DNA from: Streptomyces sp. Tu6071
Lineage (GTDB): Bacteria; Actinomycetota; Actinomycetes; Streptomycetales; Streptomycetaceae
Assembly: GCF_000213055.1 (NCBI RefSeq)
Contig: NZ_CM001165.1
Location: 7,295,381-7,359,380 of the forward strand
Direction of reading: 5' to 3'
DNA length: 64,000 bases
In this document: in pieces, positions 8,495 to 18,020 of the stretch
Layout of the letters: every line of letters begins with the position of its first letter
How positions within the stretch are numbered: the first letter of the stretch is position 1
Notes under the pieces: generated by a model
Database searches by the model: none
What the model was told of the DNA's origin: nothing
The model's input: only the letters and a program-made list of their open reading frames with translations
Made by a program: the position numbers and the translations under genes

Positions 8495-9324
8495 CGTTCC
8501 TCGCCCTCCGCCTCGACGAGTCCCAGGCGTGGCGGGGCCTCCGCCGCGAGCCCGGCCTCGATGCTGCGCGCGGCCGAGAGCGCGAGCGGCGCGTACATCC
8601 CGGCGGCCGTGTCGTCGAAGGTGAACAGCGGCCCGCTGAGGACGAGGACGCCCGCGAGCACACCGTCCGGGCCGTGCACGGCGACGGCCAGCGCGCGCCG
8701 CGCGGCACCGGGGTCGGCCGGGTCGAGGGTCCAGCCGTCGCGGGCCGCCCCGGCGAGCGCCTCCGCGTCCTCGTCCTCGGTCCCGGCGGCCTCGCCCAGG
8801 GCCCGTACGAGCAGGCCCCCGGCGCCCGCCGTGAGCCGCTCGCGCTCGCCCGGCCGCGGCCCGAGCGCGAGCCCCGTACCGGGCGCGCTCACCTCGACGT
8901 GCACCAGCCACTCCCGGTCGCGCACCGCGTACGAGGCGAACAACCCCGTACGGGCGTGGAGTTCGTCGAGGACCGGGCGGACGTGGCGCAGGACGGGCTC
9001 CTCGGCGAGCACCGCCGCGGCGAGGCCGAGCAGGCGCGGGCCCGGCCGGTAGCTGCCGCCCTCGGCGGCCTCGGCGAAGCCCGCGGCGGCGAGCGAGCGC
9101 AACAGCCGGTGCACGGTGGGCTTCGCGAGCCCCGTACGCCGTGACAGCTCGGCGAGCCGGTGCGGCGCGCCCGTCGCGACGAGCGCCGACAGGACCTCCA
9201 TCGCCTTGTCCACCGGACCCGGAGCGGTCCTGTCCGCAGGACCGGCGACAAGGCCCGTACCTGGCGAAACGTCGGGGGCCACGAGGGCCGCTGCCTGCGA
9301 AGGACTGTTGACCGTTTTCCCCAT
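8491..9324 (-). CDS. IclR-family transcriptional regulator
   Basis: About 277 residues from ATG 9324 (MGKTVNSPSQAAALV); an earlier in-frame ATG at 9354 would add ten residues, and neither has a clear Shine-Dalgarno. The winged HTH runs over VDKAMEVLSALVA, HRLAELSRRTGLAKPTVHRL and LLRSLAAAGF, followed by the IclR effector-binding domain (VLRHVRPVLDELHARTGLFA, WLVHVEVSAPGTG). IclR proteins usually control an adjacent catabolic operon with a metabolite of the pathway as effector. It is divergent from the ABC importer and translationally coupled to the serine hydrolase, so it most likely controls both. Confidence 0.88.
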   Translation of the reverse strand: MGKTVNSPSQAAALVAPDVSPGTGLVAGPADRTAPGPVDKAMEVLSALVATGAPHRLAELSRRTGLAKPTVHRLLRSLAAAGFAEAAEGGSYRPGPRLLGLAAAVLAEEPVLRHVRPVLDELHARTGLFASYAVRDREWLVHVEVSAPGTGLALGPRPGERERLTAGAGGLLVRALGEAAGTEDEDAEALAGAARDGWTLDPADPGAARRALAVAVHGPDGVLAGVLVLSGPLFTFDDTAAGMYAPLALSAARSIEAGLAAEAPPRLGLVEAEGEER

Positions 9325-9348
9325 GGGGTTTAGCTTACCCGCACTGCA

Positions 9349-9363
9349 TTCCATCTGCCGGAA
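9349..9363. promoter_or_regulatory. Candidate IclR operator between regulator and importer
   Basis: TTCC (9349-9352) and GGAA (9360-9363) flank 7 nt, with a further GGAAC at 9381-9385. IclR proteins often bind GGAA-type inverted repeats, and this is the only intergenic space shared by the divergent genes. Assignment by position and weak symmetry only. Confidence 0.35.
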
Positions 9364-9378
9364 CGGGTGTGTTGCTCA

Positions 9379-10950
9379 ATGGAACGAATACCTCGGGGTG
9401 CGCCACACGGGCCCCGTCCGTCGCGCCGCACCGTGCTGCGCTACGGCGGAGCGGCCGTCCCCGCGCTCGCCGCGACGGGGCTCCTCACCGGCTGCGGCAC
9501 CGAGCCCGCCACGCACGCGGGCAACGTCCTTCGCGTCTCCCAGACCGGCGACCCGAAGACGATGGACCCGCAGAAGCAGGGCGACATGACGTCGATGAAC
9601 GTCCTCGTCAACGTCTTCGACACGCTCACCGTCCGGGGCCGCGACAACAAGCTGGGACCCGGACTCGCCCTCACCTGGAAGGCGGTCTCGCCGAAGGTCT
9701 GGCGCTTCACGCTGCGCCCCGGGGTCCGCTTCCACAACGGTGAGGCGTGCGACGCGAAAGCCGTCAAGTTCAGCCTCGACCGGCTCCTCGACCCCGCCAC
9801 CAAGTCCCCCATCGTGGAACTGCGGTACGTCGACGGCGTCACCGTCGTGGACGCGCACACCGTCGACGTCCACACCTCCGTGCACGACCCGATCCTCCCG
9901 GACAAGGTGTCGCTCTTCGGCGGCGTCGTCGTCCCGCCCCGCTACCTCGCGAAGGTCGGCGACGACGGCTTCGCCAACCACCCCGTCGGCACCGGGCCGT
10001 TCACCTTCGCCCACTGGCAGCGCGACCACGAACTGCGGCTGCGCGCCTTCCCCCACCACTGGCGGGGCCGCCCGGGACCGGACGAACTCGTCTTCACCCC
10101 GGCCCCCAACGCCTCCTCGGCGCTCGCCGCGCTCCAGAGCGGCGAGGTGGACCTCGTCAGCGGCCTCACCCCCGACGCCGCCCAGCAACTCGACGGCTAC
10201 CCCGGCGTCCACCTCGACCACCACACCGGAATCCGCACCTCCTACCTCTCGCTCGACACCCTCACGGACGGACCGCTGCGCGACCGCCGGGTGCGCCAGG
10301 CCCTCAACCACGCCGTCGACGTGCCCCTCCTCATCAAGGCCGTACTCGGCGGCAAGGCGCAGGAGGTGCCCGCGATGATCCCGCGCGGCGCCTTCGGCTT
10401 CGACGACTCCCTCGCCCCGTACACCCGCTCCGTCGGCCGCGCCAAGGACCTCCTCGCCGAGGCCGGGCACCCGCACGGCTTCCACACCACCCTCACCGCC
10501 TCCAACGTCGACGCCAACGTCGCAGAGGCCCTCTCCGGGCTCCTCGCCCGCGCCGGGGTGCACGCCCGGGTCAACCTCCTCGACCCCGGCACCTACGCCC
10601 AGCGCCTCACCTCCGACAACCACGGCGCGCTCGGCCCGCTCTACCTCGCCGCCTCCACCGTGTGGACCCTCGACGGCGAGAGCATGCTCCAGTCCAACGT
10701 CCGCTCCGACCGCCGCCAGAGCCGCTGGCACGACAAGCGCGCCGACGCCCTCGTGGACTCCGAGGAACTCTCCGTCGAACCGGCCACGCGCCGCCGCGCC
10801 TTCAGCCGCCTCCAGGAACTCGTCAAGACGGAGGCGCCCTTCGTGTCCCTGTACCAGATCGACAACATCTACGCCCGCAACAACCGCCCCCGCTGGACCC
10901 CCGGCGCCGCCGGAGTCCTCGACATGGCCAGCGCGGAGGTCACCCGATGA
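9379..10950 (+). CDS. ABC transporter solute-binding lipoprotein, family 5 (peptide/nickel type)
   Basis: A 523-residue extracytoplasmic binding protein. The N-terminus carries a twin arginine (SRRTVLRYGG) and a lipobox (LLTGC), so Tat-dependent export of a lipoprotein is likely. The SBP_bac_5 signature follows: TMDPQKQGDMTS, FDTLTVRG, WRFTLRPGVRFHNGE, NHPVGTGPF and RVRQALNHAVD. Such proteins capture oligopeptides, opines, nickel chelates or sugars for an Opp/Dpp-type importer. The start at ATG 9379 gives a short leader; an in-frame GTG at 9367 is possible. It is the first gene of a five-gene operon whose members overlap by 4 nt. The ligand cannot be read from sequence. Confidence 0.88.
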   Translation: MERIPRGAPHGPRPSRRTVLRYGGAAVPALAATGLLTGCGTEPATHAGNVLRVSQTGDPKTMDPQKQGDMTSMNVLVNVFDTLTVRGRDNKLGPGLALTWKAVSPKVWRFTLRPGVRFHNGEACDAKAVKFSLDRLLDPATKSPIVELRYVDGVTVVDAHTVDVHTSVHDPILPDKVSLFGGVVVPPRYLAKVGDDGFANHPVGTGPFTFAHWQRDHELRLRAFPHHWRGRPGPDELVFTPAPNASSALAALQSGEVDLVSGLTPDAAQQLDGYPGVHLDHHTGIRTSYLSLDTLTDGPLRDRRVRQALNHAVDVPLLIKAVLGGKAQEVPAMIPRGAFGFDDSLAPYTRSVGRAKDLLAEAGHPHGFHTTLTASNVDANVAEALSGLLARAGVHARVNLLDPGTYAQRLTSDNHGALGPLYLAASTVWTLDGESMLQSNVRSDRRQSRWHDKRADALVDSEELSVEPATRRRAFSRLQELVKTEAPFVSLYQIDNIYARNNRPRWTPGAAGVLDMASAEVTR

Positions 10951-11933
10951 GCGCCACCCTCGCCCCCACCCCGGCACCCGCGACGGTGAAGCGGCCCGGC
11001 CGCTCCGGGCACATCCTGCGCACCCTCGCCCTCCGCATCGGCACCGCGCTCCTCGTCCTGCTCTGCACGGCGACCGTCGCCTTCTTCCTCGTCCGTCTCT
11101 CCGGAGACCCCGTCAAGGTCCTCCTGCCGCCGGACGCGACCACCCAGCAGGAACACGTCCTGCGGCACAGCCTCGGCCTCGACCGCCCGCTCCTCACGCA
11201 GTACCTCGACTACTTGTGGGGCCTGCCGCGTCTCGACTTCGGCGACTCGCTCTTCTACAACCAGCCCGTCCGCACCGTGCTCGCCGACCGCATCCCCGCG
11301 ACCCTTCTCCTCGCGGCGGGCGCCCTCGTCGTCACCCTCGTCGTCGCCCTCCCCGCCGGGACCATCGCCGCGATGCGCCGGGGCCGCGCCACCGACCGCT
11401 CCGTCATGACGGGCGTCCTCCTCGGCCAGTCGACGCCGCCCTTCTGGGTCGGCATCCTCCTCGTCCTCGTCTTCGCCGTCGGCCTGCACGCCCTGCCCGC
11501 CTCCGGGTACGGGAGCTTCGCGCACCTCGTCCTGCCCTCGGTGACGCTCGCCGTCTACTCCGTCGCCGTCGTCGCCCGGCTGCTGCGCTCCTCGCTCGTC
11601 GACGTCCTCGCCTCCGACCACATCCGCACCGCCCGCGCCCGGGGCCTCGGCCCCGTACGGACCGTCCTCACGCACGGGCTGCGCAACGCCTCGCTGCCCG
11701 TCGTCACCGTCGTCGGACTGGAGGTCGGCAGCCTCCTCGGCGGCGCCATCCTCACCGAACAGGTCTTCTCCTGGCCCGGCGTCGGCCGCCTCACCGTCGA
11801 GGCCATCTCCAACCGCGACTTCCCCCTCGTCCAGGCCACGATCCTGCTCTTCGCCGCGACCTTCGTCGTCGTCAACCTCCTCGTCGACCTCTCCTACAGC
11901 CTCCTCGACCCGAGGGTGAGGACCCGCGCATGA
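10947..11933 (+). CDS. ABC transporter permease, OppB/DppB type
   Basis: A 328-residue inner-membrane permease starting at the ATGA overlap with the binding-protein gene. The first membrane helix (RIGTALLVLLCTATVAFFLV) is followed by a periplasmic loop with LGLDRPLLTQYLDYLWGL, then five more helices. The cytoplasmic EAA-like loop reads RTARARGLGPVRTVLTHGLRN, which contacts the ATPases. The C-terminal FSWPGVGRLTVEAISNRDFP is characteristic of the OppB half. It pairs with the next gene to form the translocation pore. Confidence 0.9.
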   Translation: MSATLAPTPAPATVKRPGRSGHILRTLALRIGTALLVLLCTATVAFFLVRLSGDPVKVLLPPDATTQQEHVLRHSLGLDRPLLTQYLDYLWGLPRLDFGDSLFYNQPVRTVLADRIPATLLLAAGALVVTLVVALPAGTIAAMRRGRATDRSVMTGVLLGQSTPPFWVGILLVLVFAVGLHALPASGYGSFAHLVLPSVTLAVYSVAVVARLLRSSLVDVLASDHIRTARARGLGPVRTVLTHGLRNASLPVVTVVGLEVGSLLGGAILTEQVFSWPGVGRLTVEAISNRDFPLVQATILLFAATFVVVNLLVDLSYSLLDPRVRTRA

Positions 11934-12844
11934 CCACGACCACCGCACCCCCCGCCGCCGAGCCCGCGGCCCCGCCCGCGCCCGCGAGCACCCGCGCCGC
12001 CGCCGTACGCTCCCTGCTGCGCAACAAGCTCGCCGTCGCCGCCCTCGCCTTCCTGCTCCTCGTCCTCGTCTGCGCCGTGTTCGCCCCGCTCATCGCGCCC
12101 GCCGATCCCAACGCGCAGGACCTCCTCGCACGCCTCAAGCCGCCCGCCTGGCAGCACGGCGGCAGCTCCGCGCACCTCCTCGGCACCGACCAGCTCGGCC
12201 GCGACCTGCTCTCCCGCGTCGTCTACGGCACACGCGTCTCGCTCATGGTCGGCGCGGGCGCCGCCCTCCTCGCCGGTGTCCTCGGCACCCTCGCGGGCCT
12301 CGCCGCCGGGTACTTCGGCGGCTGGACCGACCGCCTCCTCATGCGCCTCGCCGACGTCCAGCTCGCCTTCCCGGCGATCCTCCTCGCCCTCGCCGTCGTC
12401 GGCTTCGTCGGCTCCGGGCTCTGGTACGTGATCCTCGTCCTCGGCATCACGGGCTGGGTCTCCTACGCCCGCGTGGTGCGCTCCGAGGTGCTGTCCCTGC
12501 GCACCCGCGACTTCGTCACCGAGGCGCACGCGATCGGCGTACGGCACCCGGCGATCATGCGCCGCCACCTCCTGCCCAACGTCATGGCGCCCCTCGCGAC
12601 CATCGGCACGCTGCACATCGCCGCCGCCATCGTCGCCGAGGCGTCCCTGAGCTACCTCGGCCTCGGCGTCCCCAAGGAGACCGTCACCTGGGGCGCGATG
12701 CTCGCCGACGGGCAGCTCTACCTCGGCACCTCGTGGTGGGTCGCCGTCTTCCCGGGCATCGCCCTCATGCTCACCTCCCTCGCCGTCAACATCACCGGCG
12801 ACGCCCTGCGCGACGTCGCGGACCCGAAGGCGTACCGCCGATGA
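11930..12844 (+). CDS. ABC transporter permease, OppC/DppC type
   Basis: A 304-residue permease, the second half of the pore. The N-terminal alanine/proline-rich tail is cytosolic. The OppC signature is present: [66 protein letters not shown] (EAA loop), and [17 protein letters not shown]. About six membrane helices are visible. The start overlaps the preceding stop as ATGA, so translation is coupled. Confidence 0.9.
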   Translation: MTTTTAPPAAEPAAPPAPASTRAAAVRSLLRNKLAVAALAFLLLVLVCAVFAPLIAPADPNAQDLLARLKPPAWQHGGSSAHLLGTDQLGRDLLSRVVYGTRVSLMVGAGAALLAGVLGTLAGLAAGYFGGWTDRLLMRLADVQLAFPAILLALAVVGFVGSGLWYVILVLGITGWVSYARVVRSEVLSLRTRDFVTEAHAIGVRHPAIMRRHLLPNVMAPLATIGTLHIAAAIVAEASLSYLGLGVPKETVTWGAMLADGQLYLGTSWWVAVFPGIALMLTSLAVNITGDALRDVADPKAYRR

Positions 12845-13677
12845 CCGACACCCCCGCCCCGCAGACCCCGGGCACCACGACACCCGTCCTCCAGATCCGG
12901 GACCTCCACGTCGACTTCCGCCTGGAGTCCCACACCGTCCACGCCGTACGCGGCGTGAACCTCGCCGTCCACGCGGGCGAGACCCTCGCCGTCGTCGGCG
13001 AGTCCGGGAGCGGCAAGTCCGCCACCGCGCTCGCGGCCCTGCGCCTCAACCCCGAACCGCCCTGCGTCTACCCGCGCGGCGAAGTCCTCCTCGACGGCGT
13101 CGACATCCTCCACCGCCCCGAACGCGCCTTGCGCCGCCTGCGCGGCAGCGACATCTCCATGGTCTTCCAGGACCCCATGACGAGCCTCGACCCGCTCCAG
13201 CGCTGCGGCCACCAGGTGAGCGAGGTCCTGCGCCTGCACGGCGGCCACAGCCGCCAGGAGGCCCGCACCGCCGCGCTCGAGGCCCTCGCCGACGTCGGCA
13301 TCCCCGACCCCGAGCGCCGCTACCGCCAGTACCCCCACGAACTCTCCGGCGGCCTGCGCCAGCGCGTCATGATCGCCTCCGCGCTCGTCGCCCGCCCCCG
13401 CGTCCTCATCGCCGACGAACCCACCACCGCGCTCGACGTCACGGTGCAGCGCCAGATCCTCGACCTCCTCACGGACCTGCGGGAGCGCCACGGCATGGCC
13501 GTCGTCCTCATCACGCACGACCTGGGAGTCGTCGCCGAGACCGCCGACCGCGTCGTCGTCATGCGCCACGGCGAGGTCGTCGAGAGCGGCGACGTCGAGC
13601 AGGTCTTCGCCCGCCCCGCCCACCCGTACACCCGCGCCCTCCTCGACGCGACGCCACGACTGGAGCCCGCCGCATGA
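12841..13677 (+). CDS. ABC transporter ATP-binding protein, OppD type
   Basis: A 278-residue ATPase. Walker A is GESGSGKS near residue 57, the Q-loop is [11 protein letters not shown], the ABC signature is [10 protein letters not shown], Walker B is [12 protein letters not shown], and the switch histidine lies in LITHDL. The OppD-type C-terminal extension ([19 protein letters not shown]) is present but short, and the Cys motif that holds an iron-sulphur cluster in some relatives is missing. It energises import together with the following OppF-type ATPase. The start is coupled by ATGA overlap. Confidence 0.9.
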   Translation: MTDTPAPQTPGTTTPVLQIRDLHVDFRLESHTVHAVRGVNLAVHAGETLAVVGESGSGKSATALAALRLNPEPPCVYPRGEVLLDGVDILHRPERALRRLRGSDISMVFQDPMTSLDPLQRCGHQVSEVLRLHGGHSRQEARTAALEALADVGIPDPERRYRQYPHELSGGLRQRVMIASALVARPRVLIADEPTTALDVTVQRQILDLLTDLRERHGMAVVLITHDLGVVAETADRVVVMRHGEVVESGDVEQVFARPAHPYTRALLDATPRLEPAA

Positions 13678-14492
13678 CCGCGACCGCCACCCCGCTCCTC
13701 GAACTGCGCGGCCTGCGCAAGGAGTTCCCCGGGCGTCCGCCGAGCATCGCCGTCGACGGCGTCGACCTCACGGTCCACGAGGGCGAGACGCTGGCCCTCG
13801 TCGGCGAGTCGGGCTGCGGCAAGACGACGCTGACCCGGCTCCTCCTCCGCCTCACCGAACCCACGGCCGGGACCGTCCACTTCGACGGCACCGATCTGCA
13901 CGGCCTCGACCACGCCGCGCTGCGCCGCTTCCGCCGCCAGCTCCAGGTCGTCCTCCAGGACCCGTACTCCAGCATGAACCCGCGCCTGCGGGTCGCCGAC
14001 ATCGTCGCCGAACCCCTCGTGACGCACGACCCCGACTTCCGGGGCAGGGGCGGCCGGGCGCGTCGCCGCGCCCGCGTCGCCGAACTCCTCGACGCGGTGG
14101 GACTCGACCCCACCGTCCTCGACCGCTACCCGCACGAGTTCTCCGGCGGCCAGCGCCAGCGCGTCTCGATCGCCCGCGCCCTCGCACTGGAACCCCGCCT
14201 CGTCGTCCTCGACGAACCCACGAGCGCCCTCGACGTCTCCGTGCAGGCCCGCGTCCTCGACCTCCTCGCCGACCTGCAACAGCGCCTCGGCCTCACGTAC
14301 CTCTTCGTCTCGCACAACCTCGCCGTCGTCCGGCAGATCTCCGACCGCGTCGCCGTCATGCGCGCGGGCCGCATCGTCGAGACCGGCACGGCCGCCGACG
14401 TCTTCGCCCACCCCGCCCACGAGTACACCCGCGCCCTCCTGGACGCGGTCCCGGTCCCCGACCCGCGCCGTCGCCGCCGGAGGGCCGCATGA
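13674..14492 (+). CDS. ABC transporter ATP-binding protein, OppF type
   Basis: A 272-residue ATPase, last gene of the importer operon. Walker [11 protein letters not shown]-loop [15 protein letters not shown], signature [11 protein letters not shown], Walker [13 protein letters not shown] and the H-loop FVSHNL are all intact. The tail [21 protein letters not shown] is the usual oligopeptide/dipeptide C-terminal element. The two ATPases form the heterodimeric motor of the importer. Its stop lies just before a hairpin, and the next gene is convergent. Confidence 0.9.
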   Translation: MTATATPLLELRGLRKEFPGRPPSIAVDGVDLTVHEGETLALVGESGCGKTTLTRLLLRLTEPTAGTVHFDGTDLHGLDHAALRRFRRQLQVVLQDPYSSMNPRLRVADIVAEPLVTHDPDFRGRGGRARRRARVAELLDAVGLDPTVLDRYPHEFSGGQRQRVSIARALALEPRLVVLDEPTSALDVSVQARVLDLLADLQQRLGLTYLFVSHNLAVVRQISDRVAVMRAGRIVETGTAADVFAHPAHEYTRALLDAVPVPDPRRRRRRAA

Positions 14493-14506
14493 GGGCGCGC
14501 GCCACG

Positions 14507-14535
14507 GAGGGCGTACGGGGCGGTCCGACGCCCTC
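14507..14535. terminator. Hairpin at the end of the importer operon
   Basis: GAGGGCGT (14507-14514) pairs with ACGCCCTC (14528-14535). It sits between the convergent ABC operon and ROK gene and could stop both. Confidence 0.5.
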
Positions 14536-14569
14536 AGCGGTACGGGGCCGAGCCGCGCGGCAGCCCGCC

Positions 14570-15532
14570 TCAGCGTCCCGAGAGCACGAGCCCCGCCGCC
14601 CCGAGCAGCGCGACGTCGTCCACCGCCGCCTCGCTCACCACGACCCGCACCGGCTCGCCCCCGCCGAGCACGTCGGCGCGCAGCCGCTCCTCGACCAGCG
14701 CCCGGAACCGCTCACCGCCCTCGCGGGCCTCCCCGTGCAGCACGAACAGACCGCAGGCGAAGAGCTGCTGCACCGTCGCGAGTCCGAGCACCAGGTTCTC
14801 CGCGTACTCGCCGACGAGCCGCGCGGCCTCCTCGCCCGGTGCGGCGACGAGTGCCCCGAGCGTCACGTCGCCGCCGAGCCCCAGCGCCCGCGCCCGCTCG
14901 CGCAGCCACCGCGTCGTCGCGACCGTCTTCCAGCACCCCCGCCGCCCGCACGTGCACCGGCGCCCGCTCGCCGAGACCGTCATGTGCGCGCCGCTGCGCC
15001 CGCCGGGCGGGGCCAGTACCTCGCCCGCGTACAGGATGCCGACGCCGAGCACCTCGCCCGTCGACACCGAGGCGAAGGAGCGCCGCCCGCGCCCCGGCCC
15101 GAACCAGCGGTCGCCGAGCACCTGCACCCTCGCCCGGTGCTCGACGCGCACCGGGGCCCCCACCAGCGCCTCCAGGCGCCGCGCCACCGGGTAGCCGCGC
15201 AGCGCGGGCGCCTCGTTCACCTCCACGACGAGCCCCGCGACCGGGTCCACCACCCCGGCGGCGGCGACCCCGACCCCGAGCGGGGCACCCGCCGCGAGCA
15301 GCCCCGCCACCTCGGCGAGCGCCGCGTCCACCGCCCCCGCGCCCGCCGCCGGGTCGAAGACCGCGTCGGCCCGCTCCCGCACCACTCCCGCACCGCTCAG
15401 CAGCGCCGCCCGCACCCGCCCCGGCAGCACCTCGACAGCGCCCAGCGCGCCGGGGCCCGCCGCCCCACCGTCGTCGCCGCTCGCGCGGGCCGGGGACGGC
15501 ACCAACCGCAAAGGAGTACGTTCATGCGCCAT
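14570..15532 (-). CDS. Degenerate ROK-family protein, probable regulator
   Basis: A 320-residue protein with the ROK layout: GVGVAAAGVVDPVAGL, the glycine-rich STGEVLGVGILYAGEVLAPP, the zinc motif region SGRRCTCGRRGCWKT and a C-terminal ATPase-like half. Two key features are missing. The catalytic Asp of the usual ENDA motif is replaced (VEHRARVQVLG), and the Glu after the zinc cysteines is Lys (GCWK rather than GCxE). There is also no N-terminal winged HTH. It is therefore unlikely to be an active sugar kinase or a classical ROK repressor, and may be a ligand-sensing partner. It is divergent from the creatininase operon, 41 bp away, suggesting a link to it. Confidence 0.7.
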   Translation of the reverse strand: MAHERTPLRLVPSPARASGDDGGAAGPGALGAVEVLPGRVRAALLSGAGVVRERADAVFDPAAGAGAVDAALAEVAGLLAAGAPLGVGVAAAGVVDPVAGLVVEVNEAPALRGYPVARRLEALVGAPVRVEHRARVQVLGDRWFGPGRGRRSFASVSTGEVLGVGILYAGEVLAPPGGRSGAHMTVSASGRRCTCGRRGCWKTVATTRWLRERARALGLGGDVTLGALVAAPGEEAARLVGEYAENLVLGLATVQQLFACGLFVLHGEAREGGERFRALVEERLRADVLGGGEPVRVVVSEAAVDDVALLGAAGLVLSGR

Positions 15533-15573
15533 ACGCCGACTCTGCCACGCCGCACCACCGGGGTGACAGCCGC

Positions 15574-16374
15574 GTGAGCCACCGGTACCTGACCGAGACC
15601 ACCTGGCGCGAGACCCGCGAGGCCGCCCCCGACGCCATCGCCCTGCTGCCCATCGGCTCGCAGGAACAACACGCCGCACACCTCCCCCTCGGCACCGACA
15701 CCCTCCTCGCCGAGGCCGTCACGGAGCGTGCCCTCGCCCACCTCGCCGGACGCGCGGCGGAGGGCGAGCGGGTCCCGCACGTCGTACGGCTGCCCACACT
15801 CCCGTACGGGCACAGCCCCCACCACCTCTTCGCCGCGGCCCTCACCCTCTCCGCGCACACCCTCGGCCTCGTGCTCGACGAGATCCTCGACTCGCTCGCG
15901 GCGACCGGGCACCGCAGGGTACTCGTCGTCAACGGGCACGGCGGCAATGACGAGATCATGCGCCTCGCCGTCAAGCGCTTCGCGCTGCGCGCCGAGGTCA
16001 CGGCCGCCGCCTGCTCCTACTGGTCCCTCGGCGAAGCCGCCGCGGACGCGGAGCACGCCGCGCTCGTCCCGGGACACGCCGGCTGGTACGAGACCTCGCT
16101 CATGCTCGCCGCACACCCCGGACTGGTCCGTACCCCCGTCCCCGCCCGCGAGCCCGTGGACCCGCCCCCGCTCTTCGACCGGCCCCCCTACCCGGGACTC
16201 ACCACCGAGCGGCACGGCGAGTGGGAACGCGTCGGCGGCAGCACGGACGACGCCTCCGGCGCCCAGGCGGAGCGGGGGGCCGCGCTCCTCGACGCGCGGG
16301 CCCGCGCCCTCGCCGGGGCCGTCCTCGCCTTCGACCGCGCGACAGGGACCGAGACCGGCCAGGGCACGGGCTGA
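15574..16374 (+). CDS. Creatininase-family amidohydrolase
   Basis: A 266-residue protein starting at GTG 15574 (MSHRYLTETTWRETREAAPD). The metal-site motifs of the family are visible: LLPIGSQEQHAAHLPLGTDTLLAE (glutamate, histidine, aspartate ligands), LPYGHSPHH, VVNGHGGNDE, and GHAGWYETSLML. Creatininase, mycofactocin protease MftE and FAPy deformylases share this fold and hydrolyse cyclic or linear amides with two divalent metals. Here it heads an operon with an enolase-superfamily enzyme and a RidA protein, consistent with opening a lactam or amide in a catabolic route. The substrate is not known. Confidence 0.85.
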   Translation: MSHRYLTETTWRETREAAPDAIALLPIGSQEQHAAHLPLGTDTLLAEAVTERALAHLAGRAAEGERVPHVVRLPTLPYGHSPHHLFAAALTLSAHTLGLVLDEILDSLAATGHRRVLVVNGHGGNDEIMRLAVKRFALRAEVTAAACSYWSLGEAAADAEHAALVPGHAGWYETSLMLAAHPGLVRTPVPAREPVDPPPLFDRPPYPGLTTERHGEWERVGGSTDDASGAQAERGAALLDARARALAGAVLAFDRATGTETGQGTG

Positions 16375-16434
16375 GCCGCCCCGTACCCCCCGCACCACCC
16401 GTACCACCCGTACCACCACTCAGCGAGGAACCCC

Positions 16435-17562
16435 ATGAAGATCACCGGCGTCGACGTCCACGTCGTCAACCTCCCCCTCCTCAACCCCTTCACCTCCTCC
16501 TTCGAGACGAAGACGGGCGAGACCCGCACCGTCGTCCGCATCCGCACCGACAGCGGCGTCGAGGGCTGGGGCGAGACGATGTGGGGGCAGCCCGTCGCCG
16601 CGCTCGTACGCGTCCTCGCCGAGGACCTGATCGGCACGAGCCCCTTCGCGCTCGAAGCCTTCCACCGCAAGCAGCACATGGTGCCCTTCTTCCACGGCTA
16701 CCTCGGCTACGCGGCGCTCGCCGCGCTCGACGTCGCCTGCTGGGACGCCATGGGCAAGGCGACGGGGCAGTCCGTCACCGACCTGCTCGGCGGCCCCGTG
16801 CGCACCGAGGTCCCCCTCACCGCGCTCATCACGCGCGCCGACGCGCCCGGCGTCACCGGCGCCGACCTGCCGGGCGCGCTCGCCGAGCACACCGCGAAGG
16901 TCGTCGCCGAGGGCGGCTTCCGCGCCGTCAAGCTCAAGGGCACCACCGACGTCGCGGGAGACGTCGCGATCCTGCGCGCCCTGCGCGCCGAACTCCCCGC
17001 GATCGACCTGCGCGTGGACCCCAACGCCGCCTGGTCCGTCCCGGACTCGATCCGCGCCGGGATAGCCCTGGAGGAACTCGACCTGGAGTACCTTGAGGAC
17101 CCCTGCGTCGGCATCGAGGGCATGAGCCAGGTGCGCGCCAAGGTCCGCATTCCGCTGTGCACCAACATGTGCCTCGTGCGCTTCGAGGAGTTCGCGCCGG
17201 CCGTGCGGCTCGGTGCCGTGGACGTCGTGCACGGAGACGTCTACAAGTGGGGCGGCATCGCCGCGACCAAGGCCCTCGCCGCGCACTGCGAGACCTTCGG
17301 GCTCGGCATGAACCTGCACAGCGGCGGCGAACTCGGCATCGCGACGGCCGCGCACCTCGCCGTCGTCGCGAGCACCCCGGTCCTCTCGCGCGCCATCGAC
17401 TCCATGTACTACCTGCACGCGGACGACATCATCGAGCCGCTGACCCTGCGCGGGGGCAGCCTCACGGTCCCCACCGGTCCCGGGCTCGGCGTCACCGTCG
17501 ACGAGGACAAGCTCCACCACTACGCCGAGGTCAACGCGAAGGAAGGGGACCTGACCCGATGA
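16435..17562 (+). CDS. Enolase-superfamily dehydratase/racemase (mandelate racemase / MLE type)
   Basis: A 375-residue protein with the N-terminal capping domain (MKITGVDVHVVNLPLLNPF, GWGETMW) and a C-terminal barrel. The catalytic lysine pair K166-x-K168 (VKLKG) is present, with metal ligands D195 (VDPN) and E221 (YLED), and a histidine in NLHSGGE (H295). A KxK plus His arrangement supports proton abstraction alpha to a carboxylate followed by racemisation or elimination. The start has AGCGAGGA upstream. The stop overlaps the RidA start. A short CCGTACCAC tandem repeat precedes it at about 16396-16413. The acid-sugar or amino-acid-derived substrate is undetermined. Confidence 0.88.
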   Translation: MKITGVDVHVVNLPLLNPFTSSFETKTGETRTVVRIRTDSGVEGWGETMWGQPVAALVRVLAEDLIGTSPFALEAFHRKQHMVPFFHGYLGYAALAALDVACWDAMGKATGQSVTDLLGGPVRTEVPLTALITRADAPGVTGADLPGALAEHTAKVVAEGGFRAVKLKGTTDVAGDVAILRALRAELPAIDLRVDPNAAWSVPDSIRAGIALEELDLEYLEDPCVGIEGMSQVRAKVRIPLCTNMCLVRFEEFAPAVRLGAVDVVHGDVYKWGGIAATKALAAHCETFGLGMNLHSGGELGIATAAHLAVVASTPVLSRAIDSMYYLHADDIIEPLTLRGGSLTVPTGPGLGVTVDEDKLHHYAEVNAKEGDLTR

Positions 17563-18014
17563 GCACCGACACCACCACCGACACCACCACCGACACGACC
17601 ACCGAGGCCACCGAGGGCGCCACCCGTCACGCCCTGCGCACCGAAGCGGCGCCCCCGCCCGCGGGCGCCTACAGCCAGGGCCTCGCGGCGGGTCCGTACG
17701 TGTACACCTCGGGGCTCGGCCCGCAGGACCCCGCGAGCGGCGCGGTTCCCGAGGGGATCGGGGCGCAGACCGCACAGGTGCTCGCGAACCTCGCCGCCGT
17801 CCTCGCGGCCGACGGGCTCTCCCTCGCCGACGTCGTCAAGTCGACGGTCCATCTCCAGCACCTTCGCCGCGACTTCGCGGGCTTCGACGCCGCCTACCGC
17901 ACCGCCTTCGAGGCCGCGGGCGGCCCGCTCCCGGTCCGCACGACGGTCGGCTCGGACCTCATGGACATCCTCGTCGAGATCGACGTCGTGGCGCTGCGGC
18001 GCACGGAGGACTGA
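17559..18014 (+). CDS. RidA-family (YjgF/YER057c/UK114) enamine/imine deaminase
   Basis: A 151-residue protein coupled to the preceding gene by ATGA. The RidA core is clear: PAGAYSQGLAAGPYVYTSG, AQVLANLAAVLAADGLSLADVVKSTVHL, and the active-site arginine in LPVRTTVG, ending DILVEIDVVAL. RidA proteins hydrolyse reactive 2-aminoacrylate-type enamines to ketones. Its place after a dehydratase-type enolase enzyme suggests it clears an enamine formed in the pathway. The N-terminus has a threonine-rich repeat (TDTTTDTTTDTTTE), encoded by a GACACCACCACC-like tandem repeat, which is a non-conserved addition. Confidence 0.88.
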   Translation: MSTDTTTDTTTDTTTEATEGATRHALRTEAAPPPAGAYSQGLAAGPYVYTSGLGPQDPASGAVPEGIGAQTAQVLANLAAVLAADGLSLADVVKSTVHLQHLRRDFAGFDAAYRTAFEAAGGPLPVRTTVGSDLMDILVEIDVVALRRTED

Positions 18015-18020
18015 GCACCG

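Noticed and set aside
4394..9052. Plus-strand open frame of about 1550 codons across seven genes
   Set aside because: It crosses well-defined genes on both strands in the wrong frame and has no start with a ribosome site; typical GC-driven open frame.
16396..16413. CCGTACCAC tandem repeat before the enolase-superfamily gene, considered as an operator
   Set aside because: Only two short units with no symmetry and immediately upstream of the ribosome site; more likely a chance low-complexity stretch.
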